A DNA stretch of 34,020 nucleotides from JAOUEE01 sp051011595 (GCA_051011595.1 JBPCTQ010000228.1:1-34020), one strand, 5' to 3'. Shown: positions 6,750 to 15,513, numbered from the stretch's first letter. Numbers and translations are program-made. Notes: generated by a model from the letters alone, not told the origin.

Positions 6750-7852
6750 GCAACCACCGCATCCACAGCCTGGTCCAGGTCGTCCATCACCAGTCGGCCG
6801 ACGGGGACCTCGCGGGCCAGCCGAACCAGGGCGGCGAACCCGGCCGGCCCGGCGGCGGCGAAGTCGAAGCTGTTGGCCAACAACACGTCCACGGCCTCAC
6901 GGGGTTCGAGCATCTCGATGTTGGTGGCGGCGCCGTGACGATGCACGGGTGTCACGATCGCTGCGATGGGACCCGGAGAAGCGATGTCGGCGAGCGGGCG
7001 GGGATCGACGTGCCACTTGTGCCGGCGATGGTCGGCGAATCCGTCGGTCGAGGGCGGACACAGGTCGCTCAGGAGGGCAAACGAACCCGGGTCGAGCGAG
7101 ATCGATTTCGGATACGGCACAAGCTGGTGTGAGCAAGGATCGAGCAGGGCGACCTCGTCGGTGAGATATGTGGCTCCGGCCCGAATCATGGCGGCGGTGA
7201 GTGTGCTCTTCCCGCTGTTGGACACTCCCGGCATCATCACGATTCGACCATCAACTGCCACCGCACCGGCGTGGAAGGCGACGCAGTCGGGGGAGGTCTG
7301 CACGGCCAGGGCGTTGACGTCGGCCACCAGCCCATCGACGACCGGTCCACGGTCATGGCCCGTCGCCACCGTCAACCGATGGGGTGTCTCGCCCACGGCC
7401 AGGTCGGTGCGCAACGGCGCCAGTACCCGATCCAGCTCGACCGCCGACTGGGGGTCATCGACGGTCACCACGAACGAACCCCGTCCGGCGCGGAACGGGC
7501 CCAGACCACCGGCGGTATCGGACAGGGGGCCGGCGGCGTCCGCTTCCCGCACCCGATCACCCGTGGTGCCGCCTTGGGCACCGCCGTCGGTGAGCAGACC
7601 GGCCCTGTCGAACGAACCCAGCACCTCGCGCACGTCGGCCTGCAGCCGACCGGCGGGTACGTCGAACCGAGCCTGCAGGGCCGGGACCAGATCTTCGAAC
7701 CCCACCGTCGCCAAGGTCTGCCAGACGACCCGGGCGCTGGCATTGAGCTCGTGTAGTCGGCGCTCCTCGAGGTCGAGCAACAGCGCCCCCTCACCCCACG
7801 GCGCCACGGCCACCGAGTCCCGCACCCTCGTACTGATCGGCCCCGTACTCAT
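6731..7852 (-). CDS. PqqD-like domain fused to HprK-like kinase
   Basis: A 373-residue protein. Residues about 8-90 resemble PqqD/RRE-type peptide-binding domains (LLDLEERRLHELNASARVVW, then a hydrophobic helix ending GLL). Residues about 125-373 resemble HPr kinase/phosphorylase relatives: FHAGAVAVDGR near 193-203 with the conserved His194, a P-loop GVSNSGKST at 209-217, LTDE at 230-233 and the following PYPKSISLD. Such kinases occur in polysaccharide and exosortase clusters and in some lasso-peptide clusters, where a relative phosphorylates the peptide. Its substrate is not evident. The start ATG overlaps the stop of the upstream polymerase-like gene (ATGA), so translation is coupled. It is the last gene of the Wzz-polymerase-kinase operon and overlaps the convergent cyclase gene by 19 nt. 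Confidence 0.85.
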   Translation of the reverse strand: MSTGPISTRVRDSVAVAPWGEGALLLDLEERRLHELNASARVVWQTLATVGFEDLVPALQARFDVPAGRLQADVREVLGSFDRAGLLTDGGAQGGTTGDRVREADAAGPLSDTAGGLGPFRAGRGSFVVTVDDPQSAVELDRVLAPLRTDLAVGETPHRLTVATGHDRGPVVDGLVADVNALAVQTSPDCVAFHAGAVAVDGRIVMMPGVSNSGKSTLTAAMIRAGATYLTDEVALLDPCSHQLVPYPKSISLDPGSFALLSDLCPPSTDGFADHRRHKWHVDPRPLADIASPGPIAAIVTPVHRHGAATNIEMLEPREAVDVLLANSFDFAAAGPAGFAALVRLAREVPVGRLVMDDLDQAVDAVVAQLARR

Positions 7853-9273
7853 CGGCCTCGGGCCAGACGTAGTGTGGGCCGCCGATCGAGATCGAGCTCC
7901 TCGGTGTCACCGGACCGCACCTCGGCCACGTACTGAGGCAGTGCCAGACACACCATCACGAACGGCAACACCTGGCTGCGCTGGCGGGTCAGGATGCCGA
8001 AGTTGGCGATGGCCGAGAACAGGTAGCAGAAGGTCAGGACGAAGGTGAGGGCATAGGCCAGATAGGCCGACTGGCGGATCCGGCCCACGTGACGCACGAA
8101 ACGAATCAGCGAGAGGGTGCCTAGCACCGCCAACACCATTCCTTCCAGCGAACTGAACAATCCCAGCGGGCTGCTGACCTCGATGAGCAGCGGCCGGAAC
8201 AACACGGTGACCACAGCCCACGGGTAGTCGACCGGTGACGTAACCCGCGCCGCGCTGAACTCACCTCCGCCCTGAGCCGTCTGTTCCTCGGTCTGGTTGA
8301 GGGCCTCGTTCACCACACTGGTGCCGTTCAGGTCTTCCAGATCGAGGAATCGGGCGGTGGCGCCGGCAACAACCGCGCCCACCACCAACAACACCGCGAT
8401 GCAGAGCACCTTGGCGGCGCTGGCCGACAAGGAGTTGCCCACCGGCGCCCGAAAGACCAGGCCGACCAACATGGCCGTCACCACGATGAGCGCCACGTGG
8501 GGCCGGACCAGACCCACCACCGTGAGCCCCAACAAGAACACGAGCAGTCCTCGGGGAAGCCGGGCCAGGATCCGCGCCGCCCCCAGGCTGGCCAGCCCGA
8601 GCCCGAAGATCATGAGCGACTCCTTGCCGATGCTCGACGGCCAGAACAACAAGCTGGGCCAGAACAACACCAGGACGGCGTAGCGCTTGCGGTTGCCACC
8701 CGGGATACCCACCGCGAACGCTCGGTAGAAACACAGCAGGCCCAGGAAAGCCAAGAACGAATAGACCAGGAAGGTGGCCACGTAGCTGGAGTTGGTGACC
8801 AGGTGGACCAGACCGGTGAAGTACCGGACGGTGCCGGTCCCGGGGATGGAGCGACCGGTCGGCGCGGTGAAGTCCATCGCCCGGAAGTGCTCGGCCAGGC
8901 GGGCGCCCTCGTTGTCGTAGCTCACCGAGTCGACGCCGCCGAGCAGACGGAAGTAGGTGGCACAGAACTTGACGCCCAGGGCCAGCCAAGCCATACCGGC
9001 CAGATCGAACTCGTCCTCGGTGGCCGCCAGCCGTCGAATGATCCCGAAGGCGATGGCACACAACACCGGGATGGCAACCAGACCCGCCCCGCTGGGTCGA
9101 TGGGCCGCGAACTGGCCCCATGCGAACAGTCCCAACGCCACTGCCATGGCGATGGGCGCAACCGTGCCCGTCCAGGCCAGGTCGAGTGTGTCCCTTCGGC
9201 GCCGGGCGGGCCGAGCCGACGGACCGCGGCGTCGTTCGCTCGGCCTCGGGATGGTCGAGTCGGCCACGCTCAC
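7849..9273 (-). CDS. Polytopic membrane protein, Wzy-like polysaccharide polymerase candidate
   Basis: A 474-residue protein with a basic cytoplasmic N-terminus (about residues 10-30, several RRR clusters) followed by roughly ten hydrophobic segments. Between early helices is a polar loop with SVSYDNEGARLAEHF, and FWPSSIGKE sits mid-protein, a motif recurrent in EpsG/Wzy-like polymerases. A long external loop (NEALNQTEEQTAQGGGEF) separates the last helices, as in O-antigen polymerases. The predicted role is joining lipid-linked repeat units outside the membrane. Assignment rests on topology and neighbours: GTG 9273 overlaps the Wzz/kinase stop (GTGA) and its own stop overlaps the PqqD-HprK start (ATGA). 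Wzy proteins diverge strongly, so another membrane role, such as flippase, is possible but less likely. Confidence 0.72.
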   Translation of the reverse strand: MSVADSTIPRPSERRRGPSARPARRRRDTLDLAWTGTVAPIAMAVALGLFAWGQFAAHRPSGAGLVAIPVLCAIAFGIIRRLAATEDEFDLAGMAWLALGVKFCATYFRLLGGVDSVSYDNEGARLAEHFRAMDFTAPTGRSIPGTGTVRYFTGLVHLVTNSSYVATFLVYSFLAFLGLLCFYRAFAVGIPGGNRKRYAVLVLFWPSLLFWPSSIGKESLMIFGLGLASLGAARILARLPRGLLVFLLGLTVVGLVRPHVALIVVTAMLVGLVFRAPVGNSLSASAAKVLCIAVLLVVGAVVAGATARFLDLEDLNGTSVVNEALNQTEEQTAQGGGEFSAARVTSPVDYPWAVVTVLFRPLLIEVSSPLGLFSSLEGMVLAVLGTLSLIRFVRHVGRIRQSAYLAYALTFVLTFCYLFSAIANFGILTRQRSQVLPFVMVCLALPQYVAEVRSGDTEELDLDRRPTLRLARGR

Positions 9274-11204
9274 TCGGGTGGTCTGGTGGGCAGCCGAGAC
9301 TGGAGCGTGAGGTTCCGATTCGGTGCCTGGGGCGGCGACGTGGGAAGCGGCGGACGGGGCGACCGGGGCCGAGGGGGCGCGGCGGCCGGAGCAGGGGCAG
9401 CAGGCGCGGGGGCAGGGGTAGCAGCGGGAGCGGGGGTCGGGGCCGGTACGGGAGGCGGAACCGGTGCGGCGGGAGCCGGGGGGCGCGGTTCGGGTTCGAC
9501 GGTCGACGCTCCCGACGTGGCCTGCGTTGTCGGCCGGGAACGTGACCGTTTGCGGGGTTTCACCAGATACGAGTCGTCGCCCTCGTAGTAGTACTCGCGG
9601 GCGTTGGGCACGTCTCGGGCGCCGATGAGCACGGCACCGAGGATCGATGCACCGCGGCGTTCGAGCAGCTCGGCCGCTCGGTCGGCCGCCTCGCGGGTGG
9701 TGCGACCGGCACCGAACACCATCACGACCTGATCGGCGGCTTCGAGCACATCGGTGGCATCGTTGGTCGTCAGCAGCGGTGCGGTATCGAGCAACACCAC
9801 GTCGAATCGATCCCGGGCCCGTTCGATGACCCGTCGCTGGGCGGCCAGCACGTCGGCCGGCGTCGGCGCCGAGTCCTCGGGCAGCACGTGGGTGATGAGG
9901 TGCACACCGGGAACCGACGTGAGGTTCACGTGTTGGGCCCGGTCCTCGCCGCCGAGGTAGTCGGTGAGACGGGGCCGACGGAAGTCACAGTTGACGACCA
10001 AGACGTCCTTGTCTGCCTCGGCCAGCACCACTGCCAGATTGGCCACCGTGGTGGTCTTGCCCTCCGACGGGCCGGGTGAGGTCACCAGCACCACCTGGGC
10101 ACCGTGGCGGCCGCTGTTGGAGGTGTCGGCGAAGTCGATGGCCGAACGCAGCACCCGATAGGCCTCGGCGGCCCTCGAGCGGGGCGCACTGAAGGCCAGG
10201 ACTTCGGTCTCGCGCTGCTGACGCCGACTCAGCGGCGGGATCTCGGCGATGACCGGGATGTCGATCGCCAACTCGACGTCTTCTTTGGTCCGGAGCCGAG
10301 GGTCGAGGCGATCGAGCACCATGATGATGCCGATGGCGAGCAGGGCGCCGACGATGCCACCCAGGACGGCTCGTGCACCGGGGCTCGACGGGATGGGCAA
10401 GCCGGACCGTCGGGTGCCCGAACCGCGGGCCGCACTGTCGGAGGCCGTCCCCAGATCGATGTTGTCGCCGGTGAGCGCGGCACGCCGAGCGGCTTCGTAT
10501 TCGGCGTCGGTGATCTCGACCGAAGCCGCCGATTCGAGGGTCTCCATCGGCACGATCGGTTCGCCCTCGGAGCGATGGGCCACGATGTCGATCTCGGCCC
10601 GGCTGCGCTGGGACTCGTACAGGTTCTCGGTTTCGGTGAGCAGCGCGATCTGGCCTTCGTCGCCGGATTCCCGCGCCGCCTCCAGGTCCGAACGCACGTC
10701 GGCCAGCTTCTGGTTGGCCGTCTCCAGCTTGGCCTCGTGCACCGCCACCTCGGCGGCGTAGAGATCGGTGGCCTCCCGTTCGAGGTACCGAATGAGCTCA
10801 TCGGCAACCTCATCGGCCAACTCCACCGCACCATCGGCCGTCTCGCCGATTGCGGTGATCTCGAGGATCTGGGCATTGCTGTCGACCAGGACGTGGAGGC
10901 GGGTGGCCACCTCGGCCTCGTCGCGCCCGAGCAGCAGCGCCACCGTGGCCGGCACATCACCGTGGGTCACTCGGCGGGCGATCTGGGCCAGGTTGCGGGT
11001 ATCGATCTTGCGTACGTCCTGGGGCAGGTTCTCGTCGACCACCAGCGTGTGGGTGGCCGAGTAGCGGGTGATCTCCACCGGTAGCGGGTCGGCCTCCTCG
11101 GCCACGGTGGCCGAGACGTACCCGGCCACCACACCGAGCACCGACAACGCCGCGATGAGCCGCCAACGGCGGCGCAACACTCGAAAGAATCGCAGGAATT
11201 CCAT
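9270..11204 (-). CDS. Wzz-type chain-length regulator fused to a tyrosine kinase
   Basis: Polysaccharide co-polymerase controlling chain length and export through a bacterial tyrosine kinase. From ATG 11204 (644 aa): TM1 about 16-35, an extracytoplasmic Wzz domain with coiled coil (about 150-215), TM2 about 279-298, then a cytoplasmic kinase with Walker A SPGPSEGKT near 376-384, Walker A' NCDFRRP at 405-411 and Walker B VVLLDT near 469-474. A small tyrosine cluster (YYYEGDDSY, about 538-546) is the likely autophosphorylation site. Unusually, a Pro/Ala-rich tail of about 94 residues follows it. Longer starts would run into the divergent aminotransferase leader and add an implausible N-terminus before MEFLRFFRVLRRRW. 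Its stop overlaps the start of the polymerase-like gene. Fusion of both parts in one chain resembles the proteobacterial Wzc layout. Confidence 0.92.
   Translation of the reverse strand: MEFLRFFRVLRRRWRLIAALSVLGVVAGYVSATVAEEADPLPVEITRYSATHTLVVDENLPQDVRKIDTRNLAQIARRVTHGDVPATVALLLGRDEAEVATRLHVLVDSNAQILEITAIGETADGAVELADEVADELIRYLEREATDLYAAEVAVHEAKLETANQKLADVRSDLEAARESGDEGQIALLTETENLYESQRSRAEIDIVAHRSEGEPIVPMETLESAASVEITDAEYEAARRAALTGDNIDLGTASDSAARGSGTRRSGLPIPSSPGARAVLGGIVGALLAIGIIMVLDRLDPRLRTKEDVELAIDIPVIAEIPPLSRRQQRETEVLAFSAPRSRAAEAYRVLRSAIDFADTSNSGRHGAQVVLVTSPGPSEGKTTTVANLAVVLAEADKDVLVVNCDFRRPRLTDYLGGEDRAQHVNLTSVPGVHLITHVLPEDSAPTPADVLAAQRRVIERARDRFDVVLLDTAPLLTTNDATDVLEAADQVVMVFGAGRTTREAADRAAELLERRGASILGAVLIGARDVPNAREYYYEGDDSYLVKPRKRSRSRPTTQATSGASTVEPEPRPPAPAAPVPPPVPAPTPAPAATPAPAPAAPAPAAAPPRPRSPRPPLPTSPPQAPNRNLTLQSRLPTRPPE
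9340..9490 (+). repeat. Low-complexity Pro/Ala-coding tract
   Basis: A purine-rich, imperfectly repeated stretch on the plus strand (many variants of GGAGCAGGGGC and GGGGTAGCAG). On the minus strand it encodes the Pro/Ala tail of the Wzz/kinase. No exact long repeat unit was found. Tracts of this kind can vary in length between strains. Confidence 0.6.
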
Positions 11205-11323
11205 ACGCGCGGGAGGTACCTCTCCGGGGGGTGATCCGACCCATGGCAGTGGGCCGTTCGGCCTTGAATGCGGGTGCCTATCGGCCGAAGGAACAGGAAC
11301 GTGAGCCGCCAACGGAGGACTCT
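11205..11323. promoter_or_regulatory. Divergent promoter region, Wzz operon and aminotransferase operon
   Basis: These 119 bases separate two divergent polysaccharide operons and hold no gene. An inverted repeat, TTCGGCC at 11257-11263 and GGCCGAA at 11283-11289 (19-nt gap), lies in the middle and could be an operator. A GGAGG 5 nt before GTG 11324 is a good ribosome site. I could not identify confident -35/-10 pairs. Confidence 0.45.
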
Positions 11324-12448
11324 GTGGCCCGAATTCTGCTGTCTCCCCCCGACGTCAACCAGCTCGACCGCGAGGCCCTCTTGCGGGCCTTCGACTCCAA
11401 CTGGATCGCCCCTCTGGGGCCCGAAGTCGACGGTTTCGAGAAGGAGTTGGCCGACGCCACGGGGGTGACCCAGGCGGCCGCACTCACCAGCGGCACGGCC
11501 GGGCTACACCTGGCCCTCGTGTTGGCGGGGGTACGGCCGGGCGAGGAGGTGCTAGTGCCTTCGCTCACCTTCGCCGCCACCGCCAACGCCGTCACCTACG
11601 TGGGCGCCGAACCGGTTTTCGTCGACTCCGAGTGCCACTCATGGAACCTCGATCCCGACCTGGTCGAAGAGGAGCTGCGGGCGGCGAAGCTCCGCCGCCG
11701 ACGGGTGGCCGCAGTGATCGCGGTCGACCTGTACGGCCGCTGTGCCGACTACACCCGGCTGGAAGCCATCTGTCGGCGCCACGATGTCACGCTCATCTCC
11801 GACGCCGCCGAGTCCCTGGGGGCGACCCACCGGGGTCGACCGGCCGGATCGTTTGCGGCCATGGCCGCCTTGTCGTTCAACGGGAACAAGATCCTGACCA
11901 CCAGCGGTGGCGGCGCCCTGCTCAGCCAGGATGCCTCCCTGGTGGAGCGGGCCCGATTCTTGTCCACCCAGGCACGCGAACCCGAACCCCACTATGAACA
12001 CCGCGAGATCGGCTTCAACTACCGCATGAGCAACCTGTTGGCCGCCATGGGTCGCTCCCAGCTGAGCCAGTTGCCCGACCGGGTGGCGGCAAGGAGTCGG
12101 GTGAACACCCGCTACCGGCAGGGCCTGGCCGATCTCGACGGTGTGTCCTTCCTCGACGATCCCGTCGACGGCACCACCAACCACTGGCTCACGGTCATCA
12201 GCCTCGACCGAACGTCCAGTCCCGTCCGGCCCGCCGGTCTCATCGACGATCTGGCCGCGGCTGACATCGAGGCCCGACCGGCGTGGAAACCCATGCACCG
12301 GCAACCGGCTTTCGCCGGCTGTCGCATGCGCGGCGGTGCGGTGGCCGAACGGGTCTTCGCCGAAGGTGTCTGTCTCCCGTCGGGTTCGGCCCTCTCCGAA
12401 TCCGATCAGGATCGCGTCATCGAGGCGATCATCCGCAGCCATGGCTGA
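11324..12448 (+). CDS. DegT/DnrJ/EryC1/StrS nucleotide-sugar aminotransferase (PglE-like)
   Basis: PLP enzyme that aminates a keto-sugar nucleotide, usually the product of a 4,6-dehydratase. The 374-residue length is typical. Motifs: SGTAGLHLAL at 56-65 (cofactor phosphate), PSLTFAATANAV at 79-90, DAAESLGA at 160-167 (Asp160 pairs with the PLP ring nitrogen) and SFNGNKILTTSGGG with the Schiff-base Lys189. GTG 11324 has GGAGG 5 nt upstream; the frame stays open further upstream but that part has no family similarity. It overlaps the following glycosyltransferase by 8 nt. Given the PglF-, PglD- and PglC-like genes downstream, its likely substrate is the 4-keto product of the dehydratase at 20487-22322, giving UDP-4-amino-4,6-dideoxy-GlcNAc or an epimer. 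This substrate is inferred. Confidence 0.9.
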   Translation: MARILLSPPDVNQLDREALLRAFDSNWIAPLGPEVDGFEKELADATGVTQAAALTSGTAGLHLALVLAGVRPGEEVLVPSLTFAATANAVTYVGAEPVFVDSECHSWNLDPDLVEEELRAAKLRRRRVAAVIAVDLYGRCADYTRLEAICRRHDVTLISDAAESLGATHRGRPAGSFAAMAALSFNGNKILTTSGGGALLSQDASLVERARFLSTQAREPEPHYEHREIGFNYRMSNLLAAMGRSQLSQLPDRVAARSRVNTRYRQGLADLDGVSFLDDPVDGTTNHWLTVISLDRTSSPVRPAGLIDDLAAADIEARPAWKPMHRQPAFAGCRMRGGAVAERVFAEGVCLPSGSALSESDQDRVIEAIIRSHG

Positions 12449-13538
12449 GGACCCCGAGGGGCTCGTCCGCGTCCTCCAGCTCATCAAGGGCCTGGGTCCA
12501 GGTGGGGCCGAGCAGCTCCTGCTGGAACAGGCCCGCTGCCGTGATCGAGCCGACTTCGGCTACGAGGTGGCGTACGTCGTCGCCGAGAAGGACCACCTGG
12601 TCAACGATCTCGAGGCCGAAGGTGTGGAGGTGACCCGTCTGGGCCCCGGACCCTGGCCCCTCGCCCTCCGGCGCCTGCTCCGGAATCGACCCTTCGACCT
12701 GGTCCACGCCCATTCGCCGCTCATGGCCGCCGCAGCCCGGGTGGTCACCCGCACCCTGCCGGGCCAACGCCGACCGGGGGTGGTGACCACCGAACACAAC
12801 CGCTGGCCGCGCCACCACCGGCTGACCCGAGCGCTGAACCGCCTCACGATCGGTTGGGACGACGCCACCATCGCCGTTTCCGACGACGTCCGCACCACCA
12901 TGCCACCGGGCGTCCCGGTCGAGTCGCTGGTCCACGGCATCGATGTGGCCGCCGTGGCCTCGCTGCGGGGAGAACGGGCCGCCGTCCGGGCCGAGTTGGG
13001 CCTGGCCGACGACGAGGTCGTCATCGGCTGCGTGGCCAACTTTCGACCGGAGAAGGCCCACGACGTGTTGCTCCGGGCCGCGGCGGCCACACCGAATCGA
13101 CGCTTCGTGCTCGTCGGGCAGGGGCCGCGGGCCGATGAGATCAGTCGACTCCACCGCGAGCTCGGTCTGGGGTCGCGTGTGCTCATGCTCGGCTACCGAG
13201 ACGACGCCACCCGGGTCCTCGCCGGTTGCGACGCCTTCACGTTGACCTCGCGTCACGAAGGGCTCCCGGTGGCGCTCATGGAGGCCATGGCCCTGGGCCT
13301 CCCGGTGGTGGCCACCCGCGCCGGCGGTATCCCCCAGGTCGTCACCCACGGCAACGAGGCCCTGTTGGCCGACATCGACGACGTCGACGGCCTGGCTCGG
13401 GCTTACGACGAGATCGGAATCGATCGCGATCGCCGTGAGCAGATGGGCCGCCGGGCCGCTTCCGCGGCCGAAGCCTTCGACGTGAAACGAACGATGGGTC
13501 GTCTCGAATCGATCTATCGAGAGGTGGCCACGGTCTGA
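12441..13538 (+). CDS. GT4-family glycosyltransferase
   Basis: A 365-residue GT-B retaining glycosyltransferase that probably adds a sugar to a lipid-linked oligosaccharide on the cytoplasmic side. N-terminal RVLQLIKGLGPGGAEQLLLE is the typical acceptor-side glycine loop. The C-terminal half has VANFRPEKAHDVLLRA, FVLVGQGP and the donor-binding Ex7E region SRHEGLPVALMEAMALGLPV. The ATG at 12441 lies inside the aminotransferase stop region (8-nt overlap), so the two are coupled. An upstream extension of the frame is only shadow coding within the aminotransferase. The 3' end overlaps the convergent GT4 gene by 25 nt. Donor and acceptor cannot be read from sequence. Confidence 0.9.
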   Translation: MAEDPEGLVRVLQLIKGLGPGGAEQLLLEQARCRDRADFGYEVAYVVAEKDHLVNDLEAEGVEVTRLGPGPWPLALRRLLRNRPFDLVHAHSPLMAAAARVVTRTLPGQRRPGVVTTEHNRWPRHHRLTRALNRLTIGWDDATIAVSDDVRTTMPPGVPVESLVHGIDVAAVASLRGERAAVRAELGLADDEVVIGCVANFRPEKAHDVLLRAAAATPNRRFVLVGQGPRADEISRLHRELGLGSRVLMLGYRDDATRVLAGCDAFTLTSRHEGLPVALMEAMALGLPVVATRAGGIPQVVTHGNEALLADIDDVDGLARAYDEIGIDRDRREQMGRRAASAAEAFDVKRTMGRLESIYREVATV

Positions 13539-14710
13539 GCCAAGAGCTCACCGTAGGCCGCCAGAGTGCGGTTGATCTGGTGTTGCTGATCGAACTCGGC
13601 GCGGGCCTTGGCCAACGATCGTTTCCCCATGAGGCGCCGACGGCCGGGATCGAGCGCCAGCGCGCCGACCGCATCGACGATGGCGTCGGCATCGGCAGCC
13701 GGGATCAGCAGGCCGGTGTGGTCGTGGTCGACCACCTGGCGGCCACCCCGGATGTCGGTCACCACCAGCGGGAGGCCACAGGCCGCGGCCTCCATCGCCG
13801 ACCGGGGGAATCCCTCCCGGTACGACGCCAACAGGTAGAGGTCGAACAGTGGGTACAGCTCATGTACGTCGTCGCGTTGACCCAGGAAGACCACGCCGTC
13901 TCGGCGGGCGCGATCGACCAAGTCGGCCGGGACCGCATCGGCCTTGTCCGGTTCGGTCGGGCCCACCACCACCAGCTGCAGGTTGGGTGCCGTCGCCCGC
14001 AGCCGGTGCGCCGCGGTCAGGACTTCGCGATACCCCTTCTCGTTCACGAGGCGACCCACAACTCCACACACCACGGCCTCGGGATCGACACCGATGGCCA
14101 CCCGTCGCCGGGCGAGTTCGTCATCGCGGAGATCTTGGGGCCCGAAGCGGTCCAGATCGACCCCGTTGCCCAACAACCGCACCTTTCGCTCGGGCAGGCC
14201 GAGGCGGAGCAGGGTGTCGACGTCTTCGGGATTCTGCACCAGCTCGATGTCCGAGCAGGTGGCCGCCGCCCGTTCGATGCCGTAGACCACACCGCGACGC
14301 AGCCACCCGTCGGTGGGCTGGGCGTACAGTCCGTGCACCGTGTTGACGACCGCGCCGACTCCGGCGCGCCAGGCGGCCAGCCGGCCCAGGACACCTGGCT
14401 TCGGGTTGTGGGTGTGCACGATGTCGGGACGAAGGCGCCGGAACAGCGCCACCAGCTCGCGGTAGGCCCGGGCGTCGTTGCCCGGCCGCATGGCTCGGGT
14501 GAGGTTCTCGATGGCGACATGGCGGATACCCGACGCCTCCAACGCAGCCACGTGAGGGCCGGTCGCGGAGGCACCGATGACCTCGAAGCCGGCGGCCGAG
14601 AAGGCCTCCAGCTGCGGGCGCAGCAACCAGTCGAGGCTCATGTCGGTGGTGGTGACGTGCACCACGGTCGGCCGGCGCAATCCCCCGGTGTTCAGAGTGA
14701 CAGTGGTCAT
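13514..14710 (-). CDS. GT4-family glycosyltransferase
   Basis: A 398-residue GT-B glycosyltransferase. The N-terminal domain has VVHVTTTDMSLDWLLRPQLE and the conserved IVHTHNPKPGVLGRLAA, a signature of GT4 enzymes of the WcaA/PglA/WbpX type. The C-terminal domain has GVVGRLVNEKGYREVL, LVVVGPTEPDKAD and the Ex7E region SYREGFPRSAMEAAACGLPLVVTD. ATG 14710 overlaps the stop of the deacetylase gene (ATGA), so it is the second gene of that minus-strand pair. Its end overlaps the plus-strand glycosyltransferase by 25 nt, with no room for a terminator. It probably extends the repeat unit; linkage unknown. Confidence 0.91.
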   Translation of the reverse strand: MTTVTLNTGGLRRPTVVHVTTTDMSLDWLLRPQLEAFSAAGFEVIGASATGPHVAALEASGIRHVAIENLTRAMRPGNDARAYRELVALFRRLRPDIVHTHNPKPGVLGRLAAWRAGVGAVVNTVHGLYAQPTDGWLRRGVVYGIERAAATCSDIELVQNPEDVDTLLRLGLPERKVRLLGNGVDLDRFGPQDLRDDELARRRVAIGVDPEAVVCGVVGRLVNEKGYREVLTAAHRLRATAPNLQLVVVGPTEPDKADAVPADLVDRARRDGVVFLGQRDDVHELYPLFDLYLLASYREGFPRSAMEAAACGLPLVVTDIRGGRQVVDHDHTGLLIPAADADAIVDAVGALALDPGRRRLMGKRSLAKARAEFDQQHQINRTLAAYGELLAQTVATSR

Positions 14711-15513
14711 CGCGCCAGGCCGGCGTAGCGCCGCCGGTTCAACAGCCGCCGCAGGTCGTCCTCCAGGGCCATACCGCCGCCGACCTTGCGTTCGAAGAAG
14801 TCGACTCCATCGCTGTACTGCACCGGCGATCGGGCCAGGCGGTGGACGTCGGTGCCGACCGGATTGGGCCGGGTGCCGGCCAGGGCCGCCGACCGGAACC
14901 GCAGCCGAACCAGGTTCTCGACATCGGGCGAGGCCGGCACGGCCTTGGGGTAGGCGAAGTGCTCCACCGGCCGACCCAGGCGATCGCCCAGCAACTGGAT
15001 CGAACGATCCAGCTCACCGGCCGCAGCCCGTGGGTCGATGCGATCGAGCAGCGCATGGGTGTGGGTGTGGGAACCGACCGTGACCAGCCCGGTCGACTGA
15101 CACTCGGCCAGCGCCGACCAACTCAGCGGTTTGCCCGCATCGGGGAAACACCGCTGTTCGTCGATGAAACGAGTGGCGACGTACAGGGTGGCCGGCACCT
15201 GATAACACTCCAGCACCGGTAGGGCGTGCTCGGCGAAGTCAGCGGTGCCGTCGTCGAAGGTGATCACCACCCGACCGGCGAGATCCTCCCCGGCCTCGAG
15301 GCGACTGACCGCTTCACCCAGCTCGATCACGCAGCGAGCCTGGGCCAACCGGGCCATCTGGGCGTCGAAGGTGGTCACCGGAAGATCGACCTCGAGCGTC
15401 GACGCTCGGCCCACGCGGTGATAGGCGAGGATGACCAGACCCGCGGGCGCCGGGCGAAAGCGATCGGCGAAGCGGGCGACGTGTTTGGTGACCAGGCGCA
15501 ACCGTTCGGACAC
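14707..15513 (-). CDS. NodB-type polysaccharide deacetylase (CE4)
   Basis: A 268-residue metal-dependent deacetylase predicted to remove N- or O-acetyl groups from a saccharide. CE4 motif 1 is TFDDG at 85-89 (catalytic base and metal Asp) and motif 2 is SHTHTH at 148-153 (metal His149 and His153); FAYPKAV is a shortened motif 3. There is no signal peptide or clear TM, so action in the cytoplasm or at the inner membrane face on precursors is plausible, as is non-classical export. I chose GTG 15513 (MSERLRLV) with GGAA about 6 nt upstream; longer starts cross the divergent acetyltransferase promoter. It is coupled by ATGA to the downstream GT4. A deacetylase beside UDP-GlcNAc-derived sugars hints at partially deacetylated amino sugars in the polymer. 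Confidence 0.88.
   Translation of the reverse strand: MSERLRLVTKHVARFADRFRPAPAGLVILAYHRVGRASTLEVDLPVTTFDAQMARLAQARCVIELGEAVSRLEAGEDLAGRVVITFDDGTADFAEHALPVLECYQVPATLYVATRFIDEQRCFPDAGKPLSWSALAECQSTGLVTVGSHTHTHALLDRIDPRAAAGELDRSIQLLGDRLGRPVEHFAYPKAVPASPDVENLVRLRFRSAALAGTRPNPVGTDVHRLARSPVQYSDGVDFFERKVGGGMALEDDLRRLLNRRRYAGLAR

Noticed and set aside
9340..9490. Tandem repeat or CRISPR-like array
   Set aside because: Units are irregular and explained by Pro/Ala coding on the minus strand; there are no spacers or conserved direct repeats.
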